Positions 1 through 8,916 of a stretch of 64,000 nt of DNA are shown here, in pieces (position 1 is the stretch's first letter; each line of letters opens with the position of its first letter). A program made the position numbers and the translations under genes. Under the pieces are notes generated by a model that worked only from the letters and a program-made list of their open reading frames with translations, did no database searches and was not told the origin of the DNA. The stretch comes from RYN-230 sp963844695 (GTDB lineage: Bacteria > Actinomycetota > Actinomycetes > Streptosporangiales > Streptosporangiaceae): positions 62,001 through 126,000 of the forward strand of contig CAWJPL010000002.1 of the NCBI GenBank assembly GCA_963844695.1, written 5' to 3'.

Positions 1-1312
1 CCCGGGACCGGGAAGACGCTGATGGCCAAGGCGGTCGCTGGCGAGGCGGGGGTCCCGTTCTTCGCGCTCAGCGGGTCGAGCTTCGTGGAGATGTTCGTCG
101 GTGTCGGCGCGTCGCGAGTGCGGGATCTTTTCACCGACGCGCGCAAGCACGCGCCCTCGATCATCTTCATCGACGAGATCGACGCCATCGGGGGCCGCCG
201 CGGTCCCGGGGGGTTCGGCTCGAACGACGAGCGTGAGCAGACCCTCAACCAGCTGCTGTCCGACATGGACGGGTTCGAGCCCGGGGCCAGCGTGGTGGTC
301 ATGGGCGCGACCAACCGGGCTGAGATCCTCGACAGCGCACTGCTGCGGCCCGGCCGCTTCGACCGGACGGTGGACATTCCGCTGCCCAACCAGAAGGAGC
401 GGGCGGCGATCCTGGACGATCCACGGGCGGGGCAAGTCCCTCGCGCCCGACGTGGATCTGGCCGCGGTGTCCCGGGGGACGCCGGGGTTCTCGGGCGCCG
501 ACCTCGCCAACCTCGTGAACGAGGCCGCGATCAACGCCGTGCGCGACCACCGCGCTGTCCTGTCCGCCGCTGACTTCGCGGCGGCCCGGGACCGGCTGCT
601 GATCGGCCAGCGCGACGCATCCAACGCGCTGCTGCCCGAGGAAAAGAACTCGGTCGCCGTGCACGAAGCCGGCCACGCGCTCGTCGCCGTCCTGTCGGAG
701 CACGCCGACCCGGTGGCCAAGGTCACCATCCTGCCCCGCGGCGCGGCCCTCGGAGTGACCGAGCAGCTGCCGGAGTTCGAACGCCACCTGTACCGCCAGA
801 GCTATCTCACCGACACGCTCGCGGTCCGGCTGGGCGGCCGCGCGGCCGAGATCATCGTCCTCGGGGAGCCCTCGACCGGTGCCTCGAACGACCTCGCGGG
901 CGCCACCGACCTGGCCACCCGCATGGTGCGGGAATGGGGCTTCTCGACGGAGATGGGACCCGTCGGCTACGGCCCGGAAGGGCCAAGCCGGGACAACCCG
1001 TTCGCGGGCCGTCCCTACGCCGAGGAGACCCAGCGCGCCATCGACCGGGAGGTGGCCACGCTGCTGCGCGAGGCCGAGACCCGGGCGACCACGCTGCTGC
1101 GCACGAACCTGGACAAACTCAGCCAGGTGGTCGATCTCCTGCTCGAACGGGAGACCATCGACGGGTCGGACCTGACGGCCATCGTCGGGACACCGGAACG
1201 CCACGGGGCGCCAGAAATGACCTGGGCGCCCCGGGCGGTGGCGATGGCCCCAGCCGAGGCGGAGCAGGGCGGGACCAGCACGGCCAACGGGAAGGCCGCG
1301 CCGGTCAGCTGA
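1..1312 (+). CDS. ftsH: ATP-dependent zinc metalloprotease FtsH, 5'-truncated by the window, one frameshift
   Basis: Membrane-anchored AAA+ protease that unfolds and degrades proteins. The window opens inside Walker A (PGTGKT, bases 1-18). Walker B (IIFIDEIDAIG) follows near 160-190 and the second region of homology (GATNR...RPGRFDR) near 305-365. The reading frame changes at about 417. Removing one base there restores the family motif ILDIHGRGK and joins the AAA domain to the M41 peptidase domain, with zinc site HEAGH near 661-675. The N-terminal membrane anchor lies outside the window. The tail after about 1220 is Ala/Pro-rich and poorly conserved. Identity is secure from both domains. Whether the shift is real or a sequencing error cannot be told here. 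Confidence 0.9.
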
Positions 1313-1327
1313 GCCGCCGCGCCTGGG

Positions 1328-1756
1328 TTAGCGCGACACGCGGGTCCGGGTCGGCGACGGCACAGGCGCCGGCCGGGCTGAGCCGGAGGGCACCGGAACC
1401 GGTGTGCGTGTGCCTGCGCGCGTGGGCGACGGCACCGGGCTGGGCATCGAGGTGCGGGACGGAACGGCCGAGGGCACGGGACTGGGTGCCGAGGTCCGGG
1501 ACGGGACGGGTGCTGGCGCCGCGGTCCGTGACCGAACCGGCGAGGGCGCCGGGCTGGGCGCCGGCGCGCGGGACGGAACGGGTGAGGGTGTCGCGGAGCC
1601 GGGCCCGGGCTTGCTGCCGGACGCCGCCGAATCAAGTCCCGCCCTGGCCGGGTGGCCACCACCGGACGACGCCAGGGCCAGGCCGGTCCCGCCCGCCAGC
1701 AGGACGGCCACGGGCACTCCCAGCCAGGCCATCGCGCGCGTGCTAGGTGTCCTCAT
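1328..1756 (-). CDS. Secreted Pro/Ser-rich repeat protein
   Basis: 142 residues. Residues 1-30 form a signal peptide (basic start, then a hydrophobic AVLLAGGTGLALA core). The rest is low-complexity Pro, Ser, Ala, Thr and Arg with a recurring PSPVPSRT-like unit. No enzyme domain is visible, so a role as a surface stalk or wall-spanning protein is inference. A GGAGG six bases before the ATG supports the start and argues this is a real gene rather than a GC-rich shadow. It is divergent from the sigma factor gene across about 180 bp, so shared control is possible. Confidence 0.6.
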   Translation of the reverse strand: MRTPSTRAMAWLGVPVAVLLAGGTGLALASSGGGHPARAGLDSAASGSKPGPGSATPSPVPSRAPAPSPAPSPVRSRTAAPAPVPSRTSAPSPVPSAVPSRTSMPSPVPSPTRAGTRTPVPVPSGSARPAPVPSPTRTRVSR

Positions 1757-1938
1757 CTGACCTCCAGTTCAGGCCGGCCGCAGTGGCCAGCGGTCACCGT
1801 AGGTACCTGCGGGAAGCACGTCTGGTTGCGTCGCGGCGGGGTGAGATATACGACGCCTGAGTCCCGGCCGCTGCGGGCCGGAACTGGCCTATGGTGAGCG
1901 GACGTGAGCGGGCTGGGGAAGGCGACCAAGGAGGCTCG

Positions 1939-2472
1939 TTGAGCCCCGAGGAATTCTCTGATTTCTACGCGGCGTCGTTCCGCCGGCTGGTCGGCCACCT
2001 CTACGCGATGACCGGGGACCGGGCCGAGGCCCAGGACGCGGTGCAGGAAGCCTTCGTGCGGGCCTGGTCGCATCGCGGGCAGCTGGACCGGGCCGGGGCG
2101 CCGGACGCGTGGGTCCGCGCGACCGCCTGGCGCATCGCCGTGTCCCGCTGGCACCGGGCCCGGCGGGGCCGGCTCCTGCTCCGCTCCCAGGGCGCGCCGC
2201 AGGTGACGGAGGGGCCGACGCCCGACCGGGTGGCGTTCGTCGACGCCCTGCGCAAGGTGCCCGCGGAGCAGCGCCGCGCGCTGGTCCTCTACTACGTGTG
2301 CGACCTGAGCGTGGCCCAGATCGCGACCGAGACCGGGGTGCCGGACGGCACCGTGAAGGCCCGCCTGGCCCGGGGCCGGGCCGCGCTCGCGCCGCACCTG
2401 CGCGAGTCAGTCGGGCAGCCGGCGAGCGGGCGAGCCGCCCGCGGCGGACCGGAGGAGGCGGGCCATGTCTGA
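1939..2472 (+). CDS. ECF RNA polymerase sigma factor, SigE-like
   Basis: Extracytoplasmic-function sigma-70 factor that redirects RNA polymerase in response to a signal. Region 2 (FYAASFRRLVGHLYAMTGD, then AEAQDAVQEAFVRAW) and region 4 (VPAEQRRALVLYY through GVPDGTVKARLARGR, the -35-recognising helix-turn-helix) are both clear. A TTG at 1939 was chosen because AAGGAGG sits four bases upstream. An in-frame ATG at 1891 lacks a good ribosome binding site but would add 16 residues. The stop overlaps the start of the next gene by 8 bases, indicating translational coupling. The target regulon is unknown. Confidence 0.85.
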   Translation: MSPEEFSDFYAASFRRLVGHLYAMTGDRAEAQDAVQEAFVRAWSHRGQLDRAGAPDAWVRATAWRIAVSRWHRARRGRLLLRSQGAPQVTEGPTPDRVAFVDALRKVPAEQRRALVLYYVCDLSVAQIATETGVPDGTVKARLARGRAALAPHLRESVGQPASGRAARGGPEEAGHV

Positions 2473-2833
2473 GCTCGGCGACGAGCTGCACCGGCTCGCC
2501 GATCAGGGCGCGGAGCAGGCGCGTCCGCTGCCCGCGGCCGAGATCATCCGGCGCGGCGGCCAGCGCCGGCGCCGGCGGATGGTGGGCGGCACCGTGGCCG
2601 GCCTGGCCGTGGCGGGCGCTATCACCGGGGGCGTCCTGTCCGGCGTCGCCGGGGGCGGGTCCCCGGCCCCGGACCGGCCGGCCGGCGCCGGTCCCGGCCA
2701 GCACCGGGCCGGCGGCCCGGCCGGCGGTGAGCACCCCGGCGCCGGTGCCCTCTCGCCACCGCCACCTCTCCGTCGGCCGTCCCGACCGCGCACGCGGTCA
2801 GGCCGGCAGCCCGTGCCCACGAAGAGCGGCTAG
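2465..2833 (+). CDS. Putative anti-sigma factor, small single-pass membrane protein
   Basis: 122 residues. A charged cytoplasmic segment (about 1-35, ending RRGGQRRRRR) precedes one hydrophobic helix (about 40-63, MVGGTVAGLAVAGAITGG) and a Pro/Gly-rich outer tail. No zinc-binding HxxxCxxC motif is present, so it is not a ZAS-type anti-sigma factor. The anti-sigma role rests on its translational coupling to the preceding ECF sigma gene and on topology. The tail is short and low in complexity and may end early through an indel. Confidence 0.55.
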   Translation: MSELGDELHRLADQGAEQARPLPAAEIIRRGGQRRRRRMVGGTVAGLAVAGAITGGVLSGVAGGGSPAPDRPAGAGPGQHRAGGPAGGEHPGAGALSPPPPLRRPSRPRTRSGRQPVPTKSG

Positions 2834-2924
2834 CCCGGCCGCGGCGTTCCCTGCCCCATCCCCCAGTCACACTCGGCCCAGCCTCCCGCGAACCCTCCAT
2901 GATGACGGTCAATAGTCCGGTGCC

Positions 2925-2945
2925 ATGAGTCACGAAAGTGACCAT
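2925..2945. terminator. Hairpin between convergent genes
   Basis: GTCAC and GTGAC arms around a GAAA tetraloop, extended by ATG/CAT pairing across one bulged A. It lies between the convergent 3' ends of the putative anti-sigma gene and the pirin gene, so it could end transcription both ways. There is no U-tract, as is common in high-GC actinomycetes. Confidence 0.45.
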
Positions 2946-2985
2946 GATCACGGCAGGCGCTGAATGAGCTCGGCCGGGGAGTGGG

Positions 2986-3987
2986 TTACAGGACGTCGTG
3001 GCCGGGGTGGGGGTCCGCCGGGACCTCGGCGTGCTCGGCGGGGATGCTGCCCAGCCGGCCGGCCTGGAAGTCCTCGAACGCCTGCACCAGCTCGTCCCGG
3101 GTGTTCATCACGAACGGGCCGTACGCGGCGACCGGCTCCCGGATCGGCTGCCCGCCGAGGACCAGGATGTCCAGCTCGTGGCCGGGTCCCTCCTGGGTCC
3201 GCGGCCGCGTCCACGGTCAGCGCGTCGCCCGCGCCGAACACCGCGAGCTGGCCGGTGCGGACCGGGCGGCGGTCCGGGCCGACCGTGCCGGAGCCGCCCA
3301 GCACGTAGACCAGCGCGTTGAAGTCGCTGCGCCAGGGCAGGTGCAGCTGCGCGCCGGGCTGCAGGGTCACGTGCAGCAGGCTGATCGGGGTGTGGGTGAC
3401 GCCGGGGCCGGGGTGCCCGGCCAGGTCGCCGGCGATGACCCGGATCAGCGCGCCGCCGTCGGCCGAGGACAGCAGCGACACCTGCTGGGCGCGGATGTCC
3501 TGGTAGCGCGGCGGCGGTCATCTTGAGCCGCCGGGGCAGGTTGACCCACAGCTGGAAGCCGTGGAACAGCCCGCCGCTCATGACCAGTTCCTCGGGGGGC
3601 TCCTCGATGTGCAGGATCCCGCCGCCCGCGGTCATCCACTGGGTGTCGCCGTTGGTGATCAGGCCGCCGCCGCCGTTGGAGTCCTGGTGCCGGAACACGC
3701 CGTCGATGATGTACGTGACGGTCTCGAAGCCGCGGTGCGGGTGCCACGGCGTGCCCTTGGGCTCGCCCGGGGCGTACTCGACCTCGCCCATCTGGTCCAT
3801 GTGGATGAACGGGTCGAGCTGCGCGCATGTCCACGCCGGCGAAGGCCCGCCGGACCGGGAAGCCCTCGCCCTCGAAGCCGGACGGCGCGGTGGTCACCGA
3901 CACGACCGGCCGCTCGGCCGCGGTCGCGGCGTCGGGCTCGGGGACCCGGGGCAGGACCAGGATGTCCTCTACAGTCACCGCTGGCAT
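2986..3987 (-). CDS. Pirin family protein, three frameshifts
   Basis: Bicupin metal-binding protein; bacterial pirins include quercetin 2,3-dioxygenase-type enzymes and redox-responsive regulators. The N-terminal cupin has the family signature (GTPWHPHRGFETVTYIIDG, then the GDTQWMTAGGGILH motif with metal-ligand histidines). The C-terminal cupin (VTLQPGAQLHLP) and family tail follow in other frames. Three single-base gains at about 3824, 3509 and 3203 explain the breaks, and together they bring the terminal TAA (2986-2988) back in phase with the ATG at 3987. The repaired length is about 332 residues, normal for pirins. Three indels in one kilobase suggest sequence error or a recent pseudogene. 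Confidence 0.8.
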
Positions 3988-4091
3988 GACATCTCCTCTG
4001 TTAAGCCTCGTTGACCAGCCTAGATGGAACGTTCACGGGCCCGTCCGGTGCCGTTTCCGGCCTTCCGCGCGCCGTATTTCCCCTAACGATA

Positions 4092-4105
4092 GTTGATCGC
4101 TCAAC
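4092..4105. promoter_or_regulatory. Inverted repeat upstream of pirin gene
   Basis: GTTGA and TCAAC arms with a 4-base centre, about 105 bp upstream of the pirin start. This is the size expected of a small dimeric repressor site. The regulator is unknown and chance occurrence is possible. Confidence 0.2.
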
Positions 4106-4192
4106 ATTCCTGCCAGACGGGAGAGTGAGCCGGGAGGTGAGGTTTTCGTTGCGGCGGCTGACGGCCAGGGAAGCGGACGGACCGGGGCGGCC

Positions 4193-4224
4193 GGGCCCGG
4201 GCCACAGGCGGCGGGGCCCGGGCC
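4193..4224 (-). terminator. GC-rich hairpin downstream of ung
   Basis: Two copies of the self-complementary GGGCCCGGGCC separated by about 10 bases, starting roughly 25 bases past the ung stop. They can pair with each other to form a strong stem. No U-tract is present. Confidence 0.4.
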
Positions 4225-4248
4225 GGCGGCGGCGCGGCGGGGATGGGG

Positions 4249-4926
4249 CTAGGGGAGTTTCCAGTCGATACCGCCAGCGCCCTGCTCCTCCAGCAGCGCG
4301 CTGGCCCGGCTGAACGGCCGGGAGCCGAAGAACCCCCGGTCGGCCGAGTTGGGGCTGGGGTGCGGCGACTCGACCAGCGGCACCCCGCCGAGCAGGGGCG
4401 CCAGGTCCCGCGCGTCGCGGCCCCAGAGGATCGCCACCAGCGGCGACTGGCGGGCGGCCAGAGCCCGGATGGCCTGGTCGGTGACCTCTTCCCAGCCGCG
4501 GCCGCGGTGTGAGCCGGGCTTGCGGGGCTCCACGGTGAGGACCCGGTTCAGCAGCAGCACGCCGCGGTCAGTCCACGGGGTGAGGTCACCGCTCGAGGGG
4601 GAGGGGTAGCCGAGGTCCGCGGTGTACTCGCGGAAGATGTTGATCAGGCTGGGCGGTAGCCGCCGCACGTCCGGCGCGACCGAGAAACTCAGGCCCACCG
4701 GATTCCCCGGCGTCGGGTACGGGTCCTGGCCGACGATCAGCACCCGCACGTCCGCGAACGGCTGCTGGAACGCGCGCAGTACCCGGTCGCCCGCGGGCAG
4801 GTAGCGGCGCCCGGCGGCCACTTCGGCCCGCAGGAAGTCACCCATCGCGCTGATCCGGTCCGCCACCGGGGCCAGGGCCTGCGCCCAGCCCGCCTCGACG
4901 ATCTCGCCTAGCTCTCGCCCTGCCAC
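4249..4926 (-). CDS. ung: Uracil-DNA glycosylase, family 1
   Basis: Removes uracil from DNA to start base-excision repair. The water-activating motif GQDPYP (about residues 66-71, catalytic Asp) and the minor-groove loop (ESPHPSPNSADRGFFGSRPFS) are intact, as are the LLLNRVLTVE and AILWGRDA segments. The GTG at 4926 was chosen because related actinobacterial proteins begin near this point (about 225 residues). A GTG at 4971 in the same frame would add 15 residues of poor conservation. The gene appears monocistronic, followed by a hairpin. Confidence 0.93.
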   Translation of the reverse strand: MAGRELGEIVEAGWAQALAPVADRISAMGDFLRAEVAAGRRYLPAGDRVLRAFQQPFADVRVLIVGQDPYPTPGNPVGLSFSVAPDVRRLPPSLINIFREYTADLGYPSPSSGDLTPWTDRGVLLLNRVLTVEPRKPGSHRGRGWEEVTDQAIRALAARQSPLVAILWGRDARDLAPLLGGVPLVESPHPSPNSADRGFFGSRPFSRASALLEEQGAGGIDWKLP

Positions 4927-5043
4927 GCAGCACACTCTAGGGCTCGCGGCCGCCTCGGGGCGGCAGGCCACGCGATTTCTTATCGAACAAGTTTTTGATC
5001 ATCGGGTGCTCGTGAGCAGGCCGGCGTGACCAGGCCCACCAGT

Positions 5044-5062
5044 CCCGGCCCTGACGGCCGGG
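5044..5062 (-). terminator. Hairpin downstream of flavin oxidoreductase-fold gene
   Basis: CCCGGCC and GGCCGGG arms around CTGAC, 30-48 bases past the stop of the gene ending at 5092. It is placed to terminate that transcript before ung. Confidence 0.45.
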
Positions 5063-5091
5063 GCGCGACGGAACCCGGGGATGACGAGAAC

Positions 5092-5529
5092 CTATGAACC
5101 GGGCCTGCTGATGCGCCGGCCGGTGATACGGGTGGGCTGGATGCGGATGAACAGGTCTTTCTCCCCGCCGGGCCAGGCCTCGACGCCCGACCGCATCACC
5201 TGCGCGCGCTCCTGGTCAGAATCAGCGTGGTGAGCCGAGCCCTGGATGAGGATGCTCCACCCTTCCCGGGTTGCCGGGCTGATCTCGTCCACCTCGAAAG
5301 CCACGACGTAGTCCGCGTCGGCTATGCCGGTCCGCAGGTCCTCCCCCAGCGGGCTGTCCTGCCCGGTCCGGAATACGACCGCCTGCTCGGACAGCGCAAA
5401 GTTGACCGGCAGCACGGTCGGCCCGTACCGGCCCGAGTAGCCGATCCGGCCGACGCCGCCCGCCGAGATCAGTTGCAGGCACTCCGCCTCGTCGAGCGGT
5501 TCCACGACCGCCGCCGCAAGTTCGGCCAT
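5092..5529 (-). CDS. Pyridoxamine 5'-phosphate oxidase-fold (flavin-binding) protein
   Basis: 145 residues with the split-barrel FMN-binding fold. Signature segments are LDEAECLQLISAGGVGRIGY, the strand TVLPVNFAL, then AVVFRTGQDSPLGE and WSILIQGSAH. This matches the small actinobacterial PPOX/NimA-like group (flavin- or F420-dependent reductases), several of which in mycobacteria lie in the hypoxia regulon. The substrate is not predictable. The ATG at 5529 was chosen because GGAAGG lies about 12 bases upstream and homology begins there. Upstream in-frame codons to 5919 are unlikely to be coding. Confidence 0.8.
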   Translation of the reverse strand: MAELAAAVVEPLDEAECLQLISAGGVGRIGYSGRYGPTVLPVNFALSEQAVVFRTGQDSPLGEDLRTGIADADYVVAFEVDEISPATREGWSILIQGSAHHADSDQERAQVMRSGVEAWPGGEKDLFIRIQPTRITGRRISRPGS

Positions 5530-5737
5530 CTCGCTGTCACCTTCCGCTGGCTGCCATACCACGCTGTTCTGGCTCCGCGGACTGGAGAGCGTCCGTGATG
5601 TCTGCGGCCAAGTATCCGCCGCCTGGCCACGTCGGCTTAGGGCCGAACGGCCTGAGTCACGCCCGGACCCGCCCGGCCCAGCCTGGGTCACGGCCCTGGG
5701 TGGACCGGAAGCCAGGCTGGACGCGGGCCCGGCTGGG

Positions 5738-5890
5738 TCAGCTGTGGATGCTGAAGTCCGCGCTGAGCGAGGCCGGGGTGCCGATCTGCACCTGGTAGGC
5801 GCCGGTCTCCACGCCGTGCGTGGGCGGGGGGGTGAGGAGGAGCCGCGCGTGGCGGTGTGGGGCGTGCAGCCGGATGGCCAGGTCGAACAC
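5738..5890 (-). pseudogene. Possible small ORF or 3' remnant of a lost gene
   Basis: A 50-codon frame starting at a GTG near 5890 and ending in TGA at 5738. Third positions are almost all G or C, and the product has ordinary amino-acid composition. It could be the tail of a beta-sandwich protein. No family was recognised. It lies between the divergent flavin-fold and AlkB-like genes. Confidence 0.25.
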
Positions 5891-5917
5891 ATATTTGATT
5901 TGCCGTATCCTGGGCGC

Positions 5918-6547
5918 ATGGAGGCTGGCCTGCAGGGATCCTTGCTCGACCTGAGTGACGAGCCGGCCCCGGGACCACTCGGGGCGTCGGTGCACCGGAC
6001 CGTGCTCGACCGCGGCGCGTGGGTGGACGTCAGGCCCGGCTGGATGGCAGGCGCCGACGTCCTGTTCGAACGGCTGCGCGACGCCGTGCCGTGGCGCGAG
6101 GAACGGCGGCGGATGTATGACCGCGTGGTCGAGGTGCCCCGGCTGCTCTGCTTCTACGGCGAGGGCGCGGACCTGCCCGACCCGGTGCTGGCGCAGGCGC
6201 GGGCCGCGCTGGACCGGCACTACCGGGAAGAGCTGGGGGAGCCGTTCTGCTCGGCGGGCCTGTGCCTGTACCGGGACGGCCGGGACAGTGTCGCCTGGCA
6301 CGGTGACCGGATCGGCCGGGGCGCGACGCAGGACACCGTGGTGGCCATCCTGTCCCTCGGCGCGCCGCGGGCCCTGCTGCTGCGGCCCCGGGGCGGCGGC
6401 CCGGCGCTCCGGCACGAGATCGGCCATGGTGACCTGCTAGTCATGGGCGGCAGCTGCCAGCGCACCTGGGAGCACGCCGTGCCCAAGACGGCCCGCGCCA
6501 CCGGCCCGCGGATCAGCGTGCAGTTCCGGCCGCGCGACGTGCGCTGA
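5918..6547 (+). CDS. alkB: AlkB-like 2-oxoglutarate/Fe(II) dioxygenase
   Basis: Oxidative demethylase family that repairs alkylated bases or modifies nucleic acids or proteins. Iron ligands are visible as H128-x-D130 (WHGDRIGR) and H186 (WEHAVPK). 2-oxoglutarate-binding arginines lie in RISVQFR near 198-204. Length (209 residues) fits single-domain bacterial AlkB proteins. The ATG at 5918 follows weak ribosome binding sequence, but homology starts at about residue 20, so it is preferred over upstream starts. Confidence 0.87.
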   Translation: MEAGLQGSLLDLSDEPAPGPLGASVHRTVLDRGAWVDVRPGWMAGADVLFERLRDAVPWREERRRMYDRVVEVPRLLCFYGEGADLPDPVLAQARAALDRHYREELGEPFCSAGLCLYRDGRDSVAWHGDRIGRGATQDTVVAILSLGAPRALLLRPRGGGPALRHEIGHGDLLVMGGSCQRTWEHAVPKTARATGPRISVQFRPRDVR

Positions 6548-6570
6548 GGCTGGCCGGCCGGGCCGGGCCG

Positions 6571-7179
6571 TCAGAGCGGGAAACCGGCCTCCAGCTGGGC
6601 CAGCCCGTCGTCGATGGACGCGAAAATGGCATCGAGGTCTATCTGGCCTCCCTCCAGGACGGGCAGCGTGCTGGCCAGGATCACTCCGATGATCGCCCCG
6701 GCCAGCGCGCGCACCACGGCATCATCGGCTTTCCGGCCCGCCCGCCAGGCCAGCACCGAGGCGATGATGTCGATGGAGCGGGCGAACTCGTCCAGCGCCC
6801 GGGCCCGGATCTCCGGCACGGCCATGGTCAGCTCGGTGGTCTGCCTGAACCGCTCGCGTTCCTCCGGGGTGAATCCGGCCAGTGCGGAGACCACGGCGCC
6901 GCGCACCGCGGCGAGCGGGCTGAGCCCGGCGGGCTGGGCCTTCAGCGCCTCGAGGGTCAGCACGTCCATATCGTCCTGCAGGACCACGTCTTCCTTGGTC
7001 GGGAAGTACCGGTAGAACGTGGCCGGGGACACCTCGGCCGCCTCGGCGATCTGCTCGACCCGGGTGGCGGCGTACCCCTGCTCGCGGAACAGCCGCAACG
7101 CGTGCTCCCGGATGGAAGCACGCGTCCTGGCTTTCTTGCGTTCCCGCAGCCCGGGCTGGTCAGCGTCGTGCGTGCTCAT
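6571..7179 (-). CDS. TetR family transcriptional regulator of the adjacent efflux gene
   Basis: 202 residues. The N-terminal DNA-binding domain is typical (RERKKARTRASIREHALRLF, then YAATRVEQIAEAAEVSPATFYRYFPTKEDVV, about residues 11-65), with a helical ligand-binding C-terminal domain. The start codon lies inside the end of the upstream MFS gene (20-base overlap), so both are made from one transcript. By the usual logic of such pairs it represses its own operon until a drug-like ligand binds. Inverted repeats at 8855-8868 and 8894-8916 are candidate operators. Confidence 0.88.
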   Translation of the reverse strand: MSTHDADQPGLRERKKARTRASIREHALRLFREQGYAATRVEQIAEAAEVSPATFYRYFPTKEDVVLQDDMDVLTLEALKAQPAGLSPLAAVRGAVVSALAGFTPEERERFRQTTELTMAVPEIRARALDEFARSIDIIASVLAWRAGRKADDAVVRALAGAIIGVILASTLPVLEGGQIDLDAIFASIDDGLAQLEAGFPL

Positions 7180-8833
7180 GCCCCTGATCCTGCCCGGCTG
7201 AGGGGGCCGGCGCGAGCGGAGCGCCGGACCCTGCCGTCACAGCCTGGTCCGCGGGGCGGCCGCCGGTGTGCGCCCGGCGGGGCAGGAAGGCCAGGGCGAG
7301 CAGGGCGCTGAGCCCGGCGACACCCGCGCACACCGCCAGCATGACGTCCAGGCCGTGCGAGAACGCGGCGCGCACCGAGCCGAGCAGGGCGGCCGAGTGC
7401 AAGTGCAGCGCGACCCCAACCCCGGCGATGACCCCGGTCCGCACCGCCCCGGCGGCGGCGGCCGGGAGGCCGCCCAGGTCGAGCTGGCTGCGGTAGGCGG
7501 ACAGCAGGATGGTGCCCAGCACCGCGACCCCGATCGTGGCGCCGACCTGGCGCATCGCGGTGATCAGCGCCGACCCGGATCCGCTCCGCTCGGCGGACAG
7601 CGCGCCCAGCGCCGCGTTCATGGCGGCCGGCATGGCCAGCCCCAGGCCCAGCCCCGCGACCGCGTACCAGGTCGCGGTGAACGCCGTCCCGCTGGCCGCG
7701 CTGGTGGTGGCGCCCACGGCCAGGCCCGCGGCCATGACCACGAAGCCCGACATGACCAGGATCTTGGGACCGACCGGGGCATCTCCGGCGGGGCGGCCGT
7801 CCGGGCCCTTCGGCGGCGTCTGCAGCCGGGTGCCGCCGATCATGCCGATCACCATGCCGCCGATCATCGGCAGCATCCGCAGCCCGGTGGCGAAGGAGTC
7901 CAGGCCGCGGACTCCCTGGAAGTACTGCGGCATCGCGAACAGGATGCCGAACATCGCGAACGAGACGAACGTGGTCAGGATCGTGCCCCAGGTGAAGGCG
8001 GGCGAGCGGAACAGCTCCAGCTGGACCAGGGCCATCCCGCGCCGGCCGGCCCGGCGCTCCCAGGCCACGAACACGGCCAGCACCGCGACCCCGCCCAGGA
8101 TGGTGACCAGCGCGACCGGGTTACCCCAGCCGTTCGCACCGGCCTTGATGCAGCCGTAGGTCAGCCCGGCCAGCCCCAGGCTGGACAGGACGATCCCGGG
8201 GATGTCGATCCGGCGGCTCCGGGCGCCGTGCGACTCGGGCATCAGCAGGCCCACGGCGACCAGCGCGAGCACGACGACCGGCACGTTGATCAGGAAGACC
8301 GAGCCCCACCAGAAGTTGTCCAGCAGCCAGCCGCCCAGCAGCGGGCCGACCGGGAAGGCGAGGAACGTCGCGCCCATCACCACCGCGATGGCCCGGGGCT
8401 GCTCGTCCGGGGTGAAGAGCACGGGCAGCACGGCGATCGACATCGGGAAGATCACCGCCGCGCCGAGGCCGAGCAGCGCGCGGGCCGCGATCAGCTCGCC
8501 CGGGGACCCGGCGAAGGCGCACGCGGCCGAACTGGCCCCGAACACCACCAGCGCGATCAGCAGCATCTTCTTGCGCCCGACCCGGTCGCCCAGCAGCCCG
8601 GCGGGCAGCAGGGCCGCGGCCAGCACCAGGCTGTAGGACGCGGAGAACCACTGCAGGTCCGTGGTGGACGCGTGCAGCTGGGCGGACAGGACCGGCAGCG
8701 CCAGGTTGAGCACGGTCAGGTCGAGCCCGACGACCAGCACGCTGGCCGAAATGGCCACCAGGGCCCACCACCGGCCCGCCTCGCCCCGCCGGCCGGCCTG
8801 CCCGGTCCGCGAACGGCTGATTTCCGCACTCAT
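7160..8833 (-). CDS. MFS drug-efflux transporter, DHA2 (14-TM) type
   Basis: 557 residues with about fourteen hydrophobic helices. Motif A-like LLGDRVGRKKM lies after helix 2, and the motif C-type stretch AIVMGATFLAFPVGPLLGGWL lies in helix 5. Family members are proton-driven exporters of drugs and dyes (EmrB/QacA group). The ATG at 8833 is preceded by AGGTGGTGA. The last 20 bases overlap the TetR gene start. The substrate is unknown. Confidence 0.88.
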   Translation of the reverse strand: MSAEISRSRTGQAGRRGEAGRWWALVAISASVLVVGLDLTVLNLALPVLSAQLHASTTDLQWFSASYSLVLAAALLPAGLLGDRVGRKKMLLIALVVFGASSAACAFAGSPGELIAARALLGLGAAVIFPMSIAVLPVLFTPDEQPRAIAVVMGATFLAFPVGPLLGGWLLDNFWWGSVFLINVPVVVLALVAVGLLMPESHGARSRRIDIPGIVLSSLGLAGLTYGCIKAGANGWGNPVALVTILGGVAVLAVFVAWERRAGRRGMALVQLELFRSPAFTWGTILTTFVSFAMFGILFAMPQYFQGVRGLDSFATGLRMLPMIGGMVIGMIGGTRLQTPPKGPDGRPAGDAPVGPKILVMSGFVVMAAGLAVGATTSAASGTAFTATWYAVAGLGLGLAMPAAMNAALGALSAERSGSGSALITAMRQVGATIGVAVLGTILLSAYRSQLDLGGLPAAAAGAVRTGVIAGVGVALHLHSAALLGSVRAAFSHGLDVMLAVCAGVAGLSALLALAFLPRRAHTGGRPADQAVTAGSGAPLAPAPSAGQDQGHEHARR

Positions 8834-8854
8834 GAGTCACCACCTGAACCGAGG

Positions 8855-8868
8855 TCTCTTTGTAGAGA
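8855..8868. promoter_or_regulatory. Candidate TetR operator, proximal
   Basis: TCTCT and AGAGA arms around a 4-base centre, 22-35 bp upstream of the MFS start, in the likely 5' leader. Proximity suggests a repressor site, but its sequence differs from the distal repeat. Confidence 0.25.
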
Positions 8869-8893
8869 GCTGAACTCAAAAGAAAGCTACTCT

Positions 8894-8916
8894 CAGTTGA
8901 GATCGAATGTCAACTG
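8894..8916. promoter_or_regulatory. Candidate TetR operator, distal
   Basis: Perfect 7-bp arms CAGTTGA and TCAACTG separated by 9 bases, about 61-83 bp upstream of the MFS start in a locally AT-richer stretch likely to hold the promoter. The size fits a TetR-dimer site. Confidence 0.4.

Noticed and set aside
4011..4313. Short plus-strand frame between pirin and ung
   Set aside because: It overlaps the ung 3' end and a terminator hairpin, becomes Arg/Gly-only after 50 residues and has no ribosome binding site.
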